Positions 44,189 to 55,156 of a DNA stretch of 64,000 nucleotides are shown piece by piece; the first letter of the stretch is position 1, and every line of letters starts with the position of its first letter. This DNA is from Spinacia oleracea. Taxonomy: Eukaryota; Streptophyta; Magnoliopsida; Caryophyllales; Amaranthaceae. Below the pieces are notes generated by a model, which saw nothing but the letters and a program-made list of their open reading frames with translations, ran no database searches and was not told where the DNA came from. Both the position numbers and the translations under genes were made by a program. The stretch lies in NCBI RefSeq assembly GCF_020520425.1, contig NC_079490.1, forward strand, positions 53,484,517-53,548,516. The letters are read 5' to 3'.

Positions 44189-47100
44189 TCAAAGCCATTC
44201 TCCAATATGCTTGATTCCCATAGCTGCAGTGTGCGAGTTGTGCTTCGCCTGCGGCAGAGGTTTAGTCAATGGATCTGATATGTTGTCATCAGTTCCAATC
44301 TTGTTTATCTCGACTTCTTTTCTTTCAACGAACTCTCGTAGAAGGTGAAATCTACGAAGTACATGCTTGACTCTCTGGTGGTGTCTAGGCTCCTTTGCCT
44401 GTGCAATAACTCCGTTATTATCACAATACAGGGCTATTGGTCCTTTAATGGAGGGGACTACACCAAGTTCACCTATGAACTTCCTTAGCCATATAGCTTC
44501 CTTTGCTGCTTCATGTGCAACAATGTACTCCGCTTCAGTTGTAGAATCCGCAATGGTGCTTTGCTTAGCACCTTTCAAGCTTACTGCACCCCCGTTGAGG
44601 CAGAAGACAAACCCAGACTGTGATCTGAAATCATCTTTGTCGGTTTGGAAACTTGCGTCCGTATAGCCTTTAACAATTAATTCATCATCTCCACCATAGA
44701 CCAGGAAGTCATCTTTGTGCCTTTTCAGGTACTTCAGAATATTCTTGGCAGCAGTCCAATGCGCCTCTCCTGGGTCTGACTGGTATCTGCTCGTAGCACT
44801 GAGTGCGTACGCAACATCCGGGCGTGTACATATCATAGCATACATTATTGGACCAATCAATGATGCATATGGAATCCCATTCATTCGTCTACGCTCATCA
44901 AGTGTTTTTGGGCACTGAGTCTTGCTTAGAGTTATTCCATGAGACATGGGTAGGTAGCCTCGCTTGGAGTCTGCCATCTTGAACCTTTCAAGCACCTTAT
45001 TGATATAAGTGCTCTGACTAAGTCCAATCATCTTCTTAGATCTATCTCTGTAAATCTTGATGCCCAATATGTACTGTGCTTCTCCTAGATCTTTCATCGA
45101 AAAACATTTCCCAAGCCAAATCTTGACAGAGTTTAACATAGGAATGTCATTTCCGATAAGTAATATGTCGTCGACATATAATACTAGGAAAGCAATTTTG
45201 CTCCCACTGACCTTCTTGTATACACAAGATTCGTCTGCGTTCTTGATGAAACCAAAGTCACTTACTGCTTCATCAAAACGTATATTCCAGCTCCTGGATA
45301 CCTGCTTCAATCCGTAGATTGACTTCTTTAGCTTGCATACCTTTTTAGCATTCTTTGGATCCTCAAAACCTTCAGGCTGTGTCATAAACACAGTTTCTGT
45401 TAAAACGCCGTTTAAGAAAGCAATTTTGACATCCATCTGCCATATTTCGTAATCGTAATATGCAGCGATTGCTAACATTATCCGAATAGACTTTAGCATT
45501 GCAACTGGTGAAAAGGTTTCATCGTAATCCACACCGTGGACTTTCCTGTAACCTTTTGCAACCAATCTAGCTTTGAAAACTTCAAGTTTCCCATCCTTGT
45601 CCTTTTTCAGTTTGAAAACCCATTTGCTTCCAATGGCTTGGTAGCCATCTGGCAAATCGACCAAATCCCATACTTGGTTTTCAGACATGGAGTCTAATTC
45701 AGATTGCATGGCTTCTTGCCATTGCTTGGAGCTAGGGCTCGTCATAGCTTGTTTGTAAGTCGCAGGTTCATCACTTTCAAGTAATAGAACATCGTAGCTC
45801 TCGTTCGTCAAAATACCTAAGTATCTTTCTGGTTGAGATCTATATCTTTGCGATCTACGCGGGGTAACATTTCTAGATTGACCATGATTCTCACCAGATT
45901 CTTCTAAAGGTCTCTGAGTTTCATCCTGAATGTCATCTTGAGCATTCTCTAGAGTTTGTTGTTCGACTCGAATTTCTTCGAGGTCTACTTTTCTCCCACT
46001 TGTCATTTTGGAAATGTGATCTTTCTCCAAAAAGACACCATCTCGAGCAACAAACACCTTGTTCTCAGATGTATTGTAGAAGTAATACCCCTTTGTTTCC
46101 TTTGGATAGCCCACAAGGATACATTTGTCAGATTTTGGATGAAGTTTGTCTGAAATTAATCGTTTGACGTATACTTCACATCCCCAAATCTTAAGAAAAG
46201 ACACATTTGGAGGCTTTCCAAACCATAACTCATATGGAGTCTTTTCGACAGCTTTAGACGGAGCTCTATTTATAGTGAGTGCAGCTGTATTTAGTGCATG
46301 TCCCCAAAATTCTAATGGAAGTTTGGCCTGACCCATCATTGACCTGAACATGTCTAGCAAGGTTCTGTTCCTCCGTTCCGACACACCATTCCATTGTGGT
46401 GTTCCAGGAGGAGTCAATTCTGATAGAATTCCACATTCTTTCAGATGGTCATCAAATTCATAGCTCAGATATTCAACGCCTCTATCAGACCGTAGTGCCT
46501 TAATCTTCTTGCCTAATTGATTCTCTACTTCACTCTGAAATTCCTTGAATTTGTCAAAGGATTCAGACTTATGCTTCATTAGGTAGACATAACCATATCT
46601 ACTGAAGTCATCAGTGAAAGTGATAAAGTAGCTGAAACCACCTCTAGCATTTGTACTCATTGGTCCACATACATCTGTATGGATTAAACCCAATAGTTCA
46701 TTTGCTCTTTCTCCAACTTTAGAGAAAGGTCGCTTTGTCATTTTGCCAAGTAAACATGATTCGCATTTACCATAATCCTCTAAGTTAAATGGTTCTAGAA
46801 TTCCTTCCTTTTGAAGTCTTTCTAAGTGTTTCAAGTTTATATGGCCTAATCGACAATGCCACAGATAGGTGAGATCTGAATCATCCTTTTTGGCCTTTTT
46901 GGTATTTATGTTATATACTTGTTTGTCGTGATCTAATAAATAAAGTCCATTGACTAATCTAGCAGATCCATAAAACATCTCTTTAAAATAAAACGAACAA
47001 CTATTGTCTTTTATTAAAAAGGAAAATCCCTTAGCATCTAAGCAAGAAACTGAAATGATGTTTTTAGTAAGACTTGGAACATGGAAACACTCTTCCAGTT

Positions 47101-48154
47101 CCAAAACTAGCCTGGAGGGCAACGACAAATAATAAGTTCCTACAGCTAATGCAGCAATCCGTGCTCCATTTCCCACTCGTAGGTCGACTTCACCCTTGCT
47201 TAACTTTCTACTTCTTCTTAGTCCCTGTGGATTGGAACATAAGTGTGAGCCACAACCTGTATCTAATACCCAAGAAGTTGAATTAGCAAGTATACAGTCT
47301 ATAACGAAAATACCTGAAGATGGAACGACTGTTCCGTTTTTCTGATCTTCCTTTAGCTTCAAGCAATCTCTCTTCCAATGCCCCTTCTTCTTGCAGTAGA
47401 AGCATTCGGATTCTGAAGTGGGTTGATTGACCTTCCTCCTTACAGATTTGGCGCCATTTTGCTTAGTTGGGCTGGCCTTGTTGCCACCTTTCTTAGCATT
47501 CCTCTTCTTTCCAGATTTCTTGAACTTGCCCCCACGCACTATAAGCACATCCTGCTTATCACTTTTGAGCGTCTTTTCAGCGGTCTTCAGCATACCGTGA
47601 AGCTCAGTGAGCGTTTTGTCCAGACCATTCATACTGTAGTTCAGTTTGAACTGATCATACCCGCTATGAAGAGAATGGAGGATGGTGTCTATAGCCATTT
47701 CCTGAGAAAATTGCTGATCCAGCCGACTCATATTCTCAATGAGTCCAATCATTTTGAGAACATGTGGACTTACGGGCTCGCCTTTCTTAAGCTTGGTCTC
47801 AAGAATTTGCCTATGAGTCTCGAATCTTTCGACTCGAGCCAGATCTTGGAACATGTTCTTCAACTCACTGATGATTGTGAAAGCATCTGAGTTGATGAAC
47901 GTTTTCTGCAGATCTGCACTCATGGTGGCGAGCATTAGACATTTCACATCCTTGTTGGCATCAATCCAACGATTGAGGGCTGCCTGAGTGACCCCATCGC
48001 CTGTGGCTTCGGGCATCGCCTCTTCTAGGACATACTCCTTTCCTTCCTGCATAAGAACTATTTGCAAGTTCCTTTGCCAGTCAAGGAAGTTTTTCCCGTT
48101 CAACTTCTCCTTTTCGAGAATTGATCGAATGTTGAATGAATTGTTGTTTGCCAT
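44189..48154 (-). CDS. copia Gag-Pol polyprotein, uninterrupted
   Basis: The likely start is the Met at 48154 ('MANNNSFNIRSILEKEKLNG'), giving 1321 residues; the frame is open 31 codons further upstream, but that part is hydrophobic and not Gag-like. In order: Gag with 'KKGEPVSPHVLKMIGLIENM'; CCHC knuckle 'CFYCKKKGHWKRDC' (251-264); aspartic protease 'VLDTGCGSH' (D298); GAG-pre-integrase zinc residues H433, H438, C464, C467; integrase D494, D557, E593 with exact D-35-E spacing; reverse transcriptase D908 and 'YVDD' (D995, D996); RNase H D1166, E1207, D1245. Gag-Pol makes the particle, copies the RNA and integrates the cDNA. Oddities: 'QMDVKIAFLNG' has Ile where copia elements usually have Thr, and 'SDRGVEY' has Val where Gly is usual. 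Every catalytic acid is present. An autonomous element is plausible, though those changes may lower activity. Confidence 0.95.
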   Translation of the reverse strand: MANNNSFNIRSILEKEKLNGKNFLDWQRNLQIVLMQEGKEYVLEEAMPEATGDGVTQAALNRWIDANKDVKCLMLATMSADLQKTFINSDAFTIISELKNMFQDLARVERFETHRQILETKLKKGEPVSPHVLKMIGLIENMSRLDQQFSQEMAIDTILHSLHSGYDQFKLNYSMNGLDKTLTELHGMLKTAEKTLKSDKQDVLIVRGGKFKKSGKKRNAKKGGNKASPTKQNGAKSVRRKVNQPTSESECFYCKKKGHWKRDCLKLKEDQKNGTVVPSSGIFVIDCILANSTSWVLDTGCGSHLCSNPQGLRRSRKLSKGEVDLRVGNGARIAALAVGTYYLSLPSRLVLELEECFHVPSLTKNIISVSCLDAKGFSFLIKDNSCSFYFKEMFYGSARLVNGLYLLDHDKQVYNINTKKAKKDDSDLTYLWHCRLGHINLKHLERLQKEGILEPFNLEDYGKCESCLLGKMTKRPFSKVGERANELLGLIHTDVCGPMSTNARGGFSYFITFTDDFSRYGYVYLMKHKSESFDKFKEFQSEVENQLGKKIKALRSDRGVEYLSYEFDDHLKECGILSELTPPGTPQWNGVSERRNRTLLDMFRSMMGQAKLPLEFWGHALNTAALTINRAPSKAVEKTPYELWFGKPPNVSFLKIWGCEVYVKRLISDKLHPKSDKCILVGYPKETKGYYFYNTSENKVFVARDGVFLEKDHISKMTSGRKVDLEEIRVEQQTLENAQDDIQDETQRPLEESGENHGQSRNVTPRRSQRYRSQPERYLGILTNESYDVLLLESDEPATYKQAMTSPSSKQWQEAMQSELDSMSENQVWDLVDLPDGYQAIGSKWVFKLKKDKDGKLEVFKARLVAKGYRKVHGVDYDETFSPVAMLKSIRIMLAIAAYYDYEIWQMDVKIAFLNGVLTETVFMTQPEGFEDPKNAKKVCKLKKSIYGLKQVSRSWNIRFDEAVSDFGFIKNADESCVYKKVSGSKIAFLVLYVDDILLIGNDIPMLNSVKIWLGKCFSMKDLGEAQYILGIKIYRDRSKKMIGLSQSTYINKVLERFKMADSKRGYLPMSHGITLSKTQCPKTLDERRRMNGIPYASLIGPIMYAMICTRPDVAYALSATSRYQSDPGEAHWTAAKNILKYLKRHKDDFLVYGGDDELIVKGYTDASFQTDKDDFRSQSGFVFCLNGGAVSLKGAKQSTIADSTTEAEYIVAHEAAKEAIWLRKFIGELGVVPSIKGPIALYCDNNGVIAQAKEPRHHQRVKHVLRRFHLLREFVERKEVEINKIGTDDNISDPLTKPLPQAKHNSHTAAMGIKHIGEWL

Positions 48155-50986
48155 ATTTAAAACTACAATTGAAAAGAATAAACAAATAAATAACCATTCA
48201 CAGTTTCTCTTAATAAACTTAAATTCTAGCATACATGCATAATTCAATGTTCATTAAGCATTTTATTCAAGTTATGTGTTCCGGCAGGTGTGAATAAAAT
48301 GATTCCAAGATCCTAAAATCATTGAAGAACTAAGCACAGTTTGTCGACTTAATCCTAAAACATCTTAGGTAAGCAAAAGCCTTTTGCTAATAGTCTAGAA
48401 ACTATTCTTGGTTGATAGGTACGTCTAAGAACTTATTAGGTAAACCTATCGATTTTGCCACGACATAAAAGGACTCCTTACTTATATCGTTGAGTTTCAC
48501 CAAAACTAACATGTACTCACAATTATTTCTGTACCTTGCCCCTTTAGGACCAATAAGTAACACCTCGCTGAGCGAAAACTATTACTAGATTGATGTAAAG
48601 GATATCCAAGCAAGTGTATATTTTGGCATGGCACCTTTTAACTCAATTTTTTTAAGTTTGGAACTTAAGGCTCTTACTATGTTGGTTAGATTTTAAGTGA
48701 ACTAAAATCCTTAATCATGCAACATAATCAAGCTTTTGATCTCATGCAATTTAAGACATATTTAAAAGCAATAAATAACTTAAAACATGCATAAGATAAA
48801 TGTGATCTAGTATGGCCTGACTTCATCTTGAAGATTTAACTTCAAAGTCCGTCTTGAAAATCTCCGTGGGAGGCACCATTTTCTTCAAATAGAATAAGCT
48901 ATAATTAAAACTAATTACAACTATTTGATGGTACGCAGACCATATTTGAATTGAAAAACAACTTTGGTACTTTAGACCAATTACATTCAAATTAATGGTA
49001 CGCAGACCATATTTTCTATCCTATTTGGGCCATACTAGTCACTTCATAACCTGCAAAACAGTACATATACAATATATACCATTCACCCATTCATTATCAT
49101 GAATGGCCCACATAGCTGGTTAGTAAAACACATTATGCATCACATAAACATTTGCAGCAATTAATCAAGGGCACCAATAATCTACAAATTATTCAGTCCT
49201 TATTAATTCTAATCAAGTTGTTTTAACCTTAAGGATTTGTAGACCTAATCAAGAGTTTATGACTAAAAGTGCTCCCACTTAAACCAATAAATTCATATGC
49301 TTTACTAATTTTAAACATAAAAATGTATTTCTAGTCTAACCGGAAACATACAAATTTAATTAAAATTTAAAGCTCATATAAATTTATAATTGAATCCAAA
49401 AAGTTTAATTTAATTTCAGTCGTATTTAAATTAATTCATGATTTTAATTTTAGTAAAATAATTAGAATAAATAAAATTTATTATAATTACAATATTCAAA
49501 ATTAAAATCCAAGAAAATAATTTAAATTATTAATTTTAAAATTAATTAAAATTACGTAAACTGAAAATTTCAAATTAAAATTTCAAAACGATCTAATCGC
49601 AACGCAACAATCCCACGCATCGCACGCCCATGGGCCACACGCACACAGCCATCGCTGGCCATGTGCGCGCAGCCCATGCGCTGCGTCGCATCGCTGCTGC
49701 TCACCATCGCAAGGCATCACGCGAGCTGGTGCTCGCTGCGCGCGCCAGCGCTAGACGCACGAGCATGCTGCCGCAGCCCATCGCTGGGCGCAGCACTCGT
49801 CGCACATCGCAACAAGCACTCGCACGCCATCGCTGGGCGCAGCGCTCGTCGCACGCACAACAAGCACTCGCACGCCATCGCTGGGCGCAGCGCTCGTCGC
49901 ACGCATAACAGCGCTCGCTGCGCGCGAGCGATCGATGCTTGGCACAGCACTTGTGGCACGCGAGCTTGCGCTCGCTGCGCGCGAGACTCCGCACGCTTGC
50001 GCGAGGCAGTGCGCGCTGTGGCGCAGCTCGCTTGCTGCCCACACGCGACTGCTCGTGCCTCGCTCTCGCCCTCGCCCATTCGCCCATTGCACACAGCCCA
50101 CGACACAAGGCAGGGCTGCTGCCTTGTGCTTCGTGCACCATGGCCTTGCTCATTGCATTCGTACCGCATGGGCGACGAGCTCCCTTGCTCGTCGTCACAT
50201 GCCCGCACTATACAACACCCCTTAAGGGTAACACGTAGCGTCCATTGCTTTGTGCGTGCAAGTTATATGAGCGAATCGCATAAAATTTTAAAATTTATAT
50301 TCAAAATTAATGACAAATTAATAAATAATATTAATTTCATAATTTTAGGGCGAAAAAATCGAAAATTTATTATTCAATTGATTTCCGATTAACATGGATT
50401 CAAGTCTTGGTCATAAAAATTTAAAATTTAACATAAATTTACAATTTTTATGGTTGTTTTTAATCATAGGTATCTAATTAAATTATAACTAATTATGAAA
50501 ATCAAATTAATTCTAAATTATTCCAATTTTCAACAAATTAATCATATTACAAATTAGATTGCATAATTAACAAGGCTAGGCATTCAAACTTGTTAAACAT
50601 ATACAGTAGGTCAATTAAAAATTCAAGATTTATCAACAAGAATCGCAAATATTTAATTTAACATCTTAAATTTACGAAATTTTGCATTCGAAAAACTAAA
50701 ACCTCCGAAAAGTCATAGTTAGGCTTCGAATTTGAGAATTCTGGGTTCGGCCGAAAAAAATTATTTTTGTCAAAATTTTAGAATGCCTTTTACATGCGGA
50801 ATTGACACAAAAATAACTCGATTTGGATGAGTAACGAAGAAACTGCCGAAAAACTGCGTACTTATAATTAAATAAACGCAATTTGCAATTAATTAACAAT
50901 TACGAAAATTAATCACCCCTTTTAATTCTTGCAAATTTGTAATATTTAACCATGTTCATGCAATTTAGATTATGAAAATAATAAGA
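48155..50986 (-). other. long 5' leader of the copia element
   Basis: 2.8 kb between the PBS and Gag, unusually long for copia. It is AT-rich except for a GC-rich block (49600-50260). No conserved coding frame; open frames in the GC-rich block run on both strands and are compositional. A diverged homolog without the same GC-rich repeats lies on the plus strand at about 59208-61530. Confidence 0.7.
49770..49920. repeat. 48-bp GC-rich minisatellite in the copia leader
   Basis: About three copies of a 48-bp unit containing CATCGCTGGGCGCAGCGCTC and GTCGCACGCA.AACAAGCAC. The surrounding 49600-50060 has degenerate GCGCTCGCTGCGCGCGAG-type repeats. Confidence 0.85.
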
Positions 50987-51000
50987 GGCTCGTGATACCA
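50987..51000 (-). other. primer binding site of the copia element (tRNA-iMet type)
   Basis: On the minus strand TGGTATCACGAGCC follows the LTR end (...CCTAACA) after a single G. The usual plant copia PBS is TGGTATCAGAGC; here one C appears inserted after TGGTATCA, leaving an eight-base perfect start. Confidence 0.75.
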
Positions 51001-51358
51001 CTGTTAGGTTATGATACATATGACAATTCATAAATCATGCGGAAAAACCATAAAGCCAGGAAAGCATATTATTTACACATAATCATTTAGCATAGTTTAG
51101 ATGCATACTCTTTGTTGCGTGCCTTCCCTAGCTGCGCCCGAACCGAACAAGAACAAGTATTTAGGACTCCAAGTGTCGTCCCTCCGTAGATAGTCCACAG
51201 CACGTCCGGATCCGCCTTAAGCTTGACCAACTAGGATCGCCCTTAAGGTACTTAGAATTTTCGGTACTTTATAGGCAATTGTATGACTGAATTTTTGCTC
51301 TCAAAAGTCACTTTTGAATACTTTAATAATCTCTGTAAATATGTGACCCTAGGCACCT

Positions 51359-51365
51359 ATTTATA
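51359..51365 (-). promoter_or_regulatory. TATA box of the copia 5' LTR
   Basis: CTCTATAAATAGGTGCC on the minus strand, about 1.0 kb into the LTR. The same position in copy A has CTATAAATA. Transcription would start about 30 bases further (near 51330) and run through the leader into Gag-Pol. Confidence 0.65.
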
Positions 51366-51739
51366 GAGTTATGGAAAAGGATTTGGAATCCTATTAGGAT
51401 ACTAATTTATTTAATTATAATCCTACTAGGACTCTAATTAAATAAACTAAATCTTTTAGGATTAGATTTAATCATATGACAAATCCCGGTAGCCTTAGGA
51501 TTCGAGTAACACACTTCGAGTGATACGCTAGCACCGCACGCAGGCCTTGCGGCCCACGCACAGCGCCAGCCCACTCGTCGCAGCCCCGCGCGCGCGCCAA
51601 GGCCATTGCTGGGCCTGGCCTTGCGCTAGACCGGGCGTGGCTTGGCAGCGTGTTTTTGGGCGCTTGGGCTTGCTGAGCGTAGGCCTGGCTTCGTGCTGGG
51701 CCTTCCTCTAGCAAGTCTCGTCCGATGCTAATTCGTACG

Positions 51740-52075
51740 ACGCGCTTTCCGATTAAATTTCCGATTCCGGAATTTATTTCCGATACGAACAATATTTAAT
51801 ATTTCCGATTCCGGAATTAATTTCCGTTTCGAACAAATATTTAATATTTCCGTTTCCGGAATTATTTTCCGATTCCGATAATATTTCCGATTCTGACAAT
51901 ATTTCCGTTTCCGGCAATATTTCCGATTCCGGCAATATTTCCATTTCCGATAATATTTTCCGATACGTACCATGTTTCCGTTTTCGGCAACATCTACGAC
52001 ATGGATAATATTTACATTTCGGATACGATCCATATTTACGTTTCCGGTAATATCATCGTTTCCGGAGTATTCATT
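51740..52075. repeat. TTCCG-rich palindromic unit array in U3 of the 5' LTR
   Basis: Successive 18-bp-like units (TTCCGATTCCGG.AATATT and variants), many with the perfect palindrome TTCCGGAA or near versions. All three family LTRs in the window carry the array with different unit numbers. Its position upstream of the TATA box suggests an enhancer-like role, which is inference. Confidence 0.75.
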
Positions 52076-53865
52076 TCTTGCCTGTGACGATCTCAGCTCC
52101 CACTGAAACCAAGATCCGTCGATTCCGAATATCCATAGATAGAGTATTTAATGCCATTAAATACTTGATCCGTTTACGTACTATTTGTGTGACCCTACGG
52201 GTTCAGTCAAGAGTAAGATGTGGATTAATATCATTTATTCCACTTGAACTGAAGCGGCCTCTAGTCAGGCATTCAGCTCACTTGATCTCACTGAATTATT
52301 AACTTGTTAATTAATACTGAACCGCATTTATTAGACTTAACATTGAATGCATACTTGGACCAAGGGCATTATTTCCTTCAATATACTTACAAAGTCCTCA
52401 GTTATGGCTCCACAAGGTATTTTTGCTAGGGTTGGAGCAGTCAAACGACAGAGGTTGGATGGAAAGGTTTTTCTTTGTGTATTTGGCGGGTGTGGGTCCT
52501 GAGAACGACTTTTTGACTGGAGAGTGGAATGCTAGAGGTATTGTCTTGGATTATTTTATGTTATGGTCAAGTGTCACAATTGACCATTTCTCACATTTTT
52601 TGTTATGTAGGTGCAACTTTGGACTCTGCTGGAGTGGGCTCTCAGGCTGTTGAAAAGACTGCACTCATCTTGGGGTCGCCTCTAATTGATAGGACGTTTA
52701 TCGAGGCATATACTTTGAATAAGGTGAGACGCCATAAGAGGAAGAGCCAACTGATCTTGAGGACATGACAACTTCAACGGGTAAACGGTTAGTGTTAGCA
52801 TACAACCCTAAATAAATAAGTAAACAATGTGGTTTGATGAGACTAATTCGTTCATGATTGATGTTTTGTAGGGACTGGTAGATCGTCTCGTTCAGCAAAG
52901 GCTCCGTCTACCGACGCCTTTGGAGATTAGGTTCGAATCATTGGGGAGCACGAGTCGTCCCAACCATGTTGTTGTTAAGTTGTCCAAGAACATGTCTTTG
53001 GAGAGCCATGATGTAACTATTGTCGAAGAGACAAAGACATCGTCGTTGCCTTAGTTCAAAATCCCTCCACCTTTTTGGAAGAGGAAGTTGACCGTGGAAT
53101 TTCCTGACAGCTATGGGTCGGCTGACGCCCCGCCCCGTCTTACGAACTGTGGCCGGAAGGGGACTTCTTATGGGTTTCGGCGAGTCGTGAGCATCGTGAA
53201 GTTCTGTCCCCAGTTACTTCCACGGTTGAAAGCGTCACTAAGGCTTGGAAGGTACTTTTTGTTTTGTTTTTGTGTTGTGTTTTGTTTTGGTGTCTTTGTG
53301 TGTCTGATGTTGGGACTCTATGTTTGTGTTGCTCAGACTTTGCAGTCTGCCTTGGCCACTCTCCATCATGTGATGAGTCTGGAGGACAAGCAATCGATGA
53401 TGAAGATTGATATGAGGTCGGCAAAGAAGGAGTTGGGGTTTTTGAATAGCGTCGCCATTGAGGAAAAAGCTAAGGTCGTTAAGGTGGAGGCTGACAAGAT
53501 AAAGTTCTCGGCTGATGTTGCGACTCTTATTGATGACAAGGAGGTGTTTTCTGCTGAGAATGTCGAGATGAAGGCGTTACTGGACAAGATAAAGAAGAGG
53601 ATTTGGGAGTGCGCCGGTTATTACACGTGGAAGGCCATGTCCGACTTGATGAAGGAGTTTTTGGATGGAAAGCAGGATGGATGGACCCCTTAGGCTGACA
53701 TCGACAACTTTCACCGAGCATTCCCTAATGTGTATGTCCCCCCTGGTGTCGAGGATGACGATGATGATGTTGAGATAGGCGCGACTGCCACAAGCCCTAA
53801 CACCGACGTTGAGACGACACCAGGTGATGGTAAACAAACAACGAATGCCGACCTTGATGTTTAGC

Positions 53866-54064
53866 CTGAGTAGACTCGTCCCTCTGTTATCTTTGTTATT
53901 AAAAATTGTTGAATTTTGTGTGGTAAACTTAACTGGATAAATTTTGTTTTTTTGTTGCCCCAAGGGGGTCAACAAGATATTTTGATGTGTTTCGTCTTAA
54001 TGGCGGCAGTCTTTTATTGTGTTTGTAAGGATGTTTCTGATTTGGTGGGTATTTGTGCTAGGCA
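53866..54064. other. spacer 3' of the Transposase_28-like remnant
   Basis: Short AT-rich stretch, possibly a former 3' untranslated region. No feature recognised. Confidence 0.4.
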
Positions 54065-54069
54065 TGTTA

Positions 54070-55050
54070 TGTTGGGATTCACAGTTAATCAAATTAACAA
54101 AGCGGAAACAATCCCGTAACCATGATCTATGTAAAAGTATACTTTAAGAATACATACGTTTGATGCATGTACTCCAACTTAGTCTACGAAAAAGAATGAG
54201 AAATCCACTTATAGTTCCTCTATAATAATCCACCGACTAGTGCAGATCCTCCTTGATTTCGTTAGCTTAGATCTTTCTTGAGGTAGTAGGATTTTTTGGA
54301 ATATTCAACAATGGAGGCATATAGAGAATCAGGGTTCTTGATCTGTGTGTAGGGTTGAATGTATCACTGAATTCTTAGTTGGAATACAATAGGTTTTAGT
54401 TAATAAACCTAGGCACAAGTGTGTATTCCAACCGACCAAAGGCTTGGTTGGCCAGCTTGCACGAGCAGCCGAACACACACGCACAGGCGCTAGGCCACGT
54501 TATGTTGTATTGTTGTTGTTGTTGCTACATACGACCAATGCGTGCATGCCATCCTCAAGCTATTGGATTGTTACTAGCAGCGGTCTTGGCCAATGCTAAT
54601 GCGCTGGCGCGCTACTGTGCCTTGTAGGCCTTGCGCATTTGGCTCGTTGGGCCATCAGCGTTGCCTTCTCGTATTTACGTCAACCTTGACGATCCAATGT
54701 CGTACGATACGATTAATCGTCCGGCTCGACCGACGATATACGCAATACAATATACGATTATGATACAACTTCTTATTGTATATTTACGTTTTTCGAACTA
54801 ATTTTCCGAACAACCATTTAATGAATTTCCGATTCATTTTATCCGGCGATCTGTTTTATGTCATTGGTGTAACCTTGTAGGTTAGGTCAAGAGTAAGTTG
54901 TGAGCCTAATAAGGATTATAATTCACTGATCAGAAATATTGCTCCAGCTAGCTGTTCTGATCACTTAATCTTACTTAATTAATTATTCGTAATTAATTAG
55001 AACCTTAGTATTAGACTAATGCACCTTTGGTGAAGGACATATTTCCTTCA
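54070..55050 (-). repeat. 3' LTR of the older copia relative
   Basis: 981 bp, from TGTTGGGATTCACAG to ATATTTCCTTCA on the plus strand, with TG...CA ends. It is preceded by TGTTA (54065-54069), the likely target duplication, whose partner is lost with the 5' end. Same family as the solo LTR at 55157-56210. Confidence 0.8.
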
Positions 55051-55063
55051 GTCTCCCACTTGT
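55051..55063 (-). other. polypurine tract of the older copia relative
   Basis: ACAAGTGGGAGAC on the minus strand, directly before the LTR start TGAAGG; the same tract as in the two other copia copies. Confidence 0.75.
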
Positions 55064-55156
55064 CCTTTAGACAAGTGTGCATTCGCATTCCTTTATCGTT
55101 TAGTGTTACTTGTTGAACATTAGGTAAGATCCAAGCCATCCTTATTAGGTCCAGAA

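Larger units (their letters stand above)
41926..52380 (-). mobile_element. complete Ty1/copia LTR retrotransposon
   Basis: 10,455 bp flanked by the 5-bp target duplication ATATA (41921-41925 and 52381-52385). Read on the minus strand: 5' LTR (52380-51002), tRNA-iMet-type PBS, a 2.8-kb leader, a single Gag-Pol ORF, a 0.86-kb 3' region, the polypurine tract and 3' LTR (43323-41926). All structural parts needed for a replication cycle are present. The two LTRs differ by few substitutions plus an 18-bp repeat-unit difference and one base, so the insertion is young. It landed in a decayed Transposase_28-like gene. Confidence 0.97.
51002..52380 (-). repeat. 5' LTR of the complete copia element
   Basis: 1379 bp, TGAAGG...CCTAACA on the minus strand. 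U3 carries the TTCCG/CGGAA array (51740-52075) and a GC-rich block (51530-51720). Nearly identical to the 3' LTR. Confidence 0.95.
41540..53865 (+). pseudogene. Transposase_28-like ('putative gypsy type transposon') gene, split by a copia insertion
   Basis: Coding character is visible on the plus strand on both sides of the copia element. Before it (about 41740-41925) one frame reads 'YPFTPLVRDVLQNLGVSPS', a stop, then 'AWRILRTIDHVNAKFG'. After it (from 52386) the same frame resumes, with one copy of the ATATA duplication removed, as 'LEQSNDRGWMERFFFVYLAG'. The order 'PF..LVR.VL..LG..P..L....AWRIL' followed by 'SN..GW..RFFFV' is that of the plant 'putative gypsy type transposon' domain. Further exons appear to follow, with possible acceptors near 52610 and 52871 and an intron at about 53250-53337. 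They lead into a Lys/Glu/Ala-rich coiled coil (about 53338-53690) and an acidic tail ending near 53862. In-frame stops (for example at 53692) show that it is dead and was already decaying before the insertion. Confidence 0.55.

Noticed and set aside
44367..48242. Plus-strand frames opposite Gag-Pol
   Set aside because: Shadows of the real minus-strand polyprotein; no independent motif.
49630..50392. Long Arg/Ala/His-rich frames in four registers
   Set aside because: Compositional artefacts of the GC-rich 48-bp minisatellite in the copia leader.
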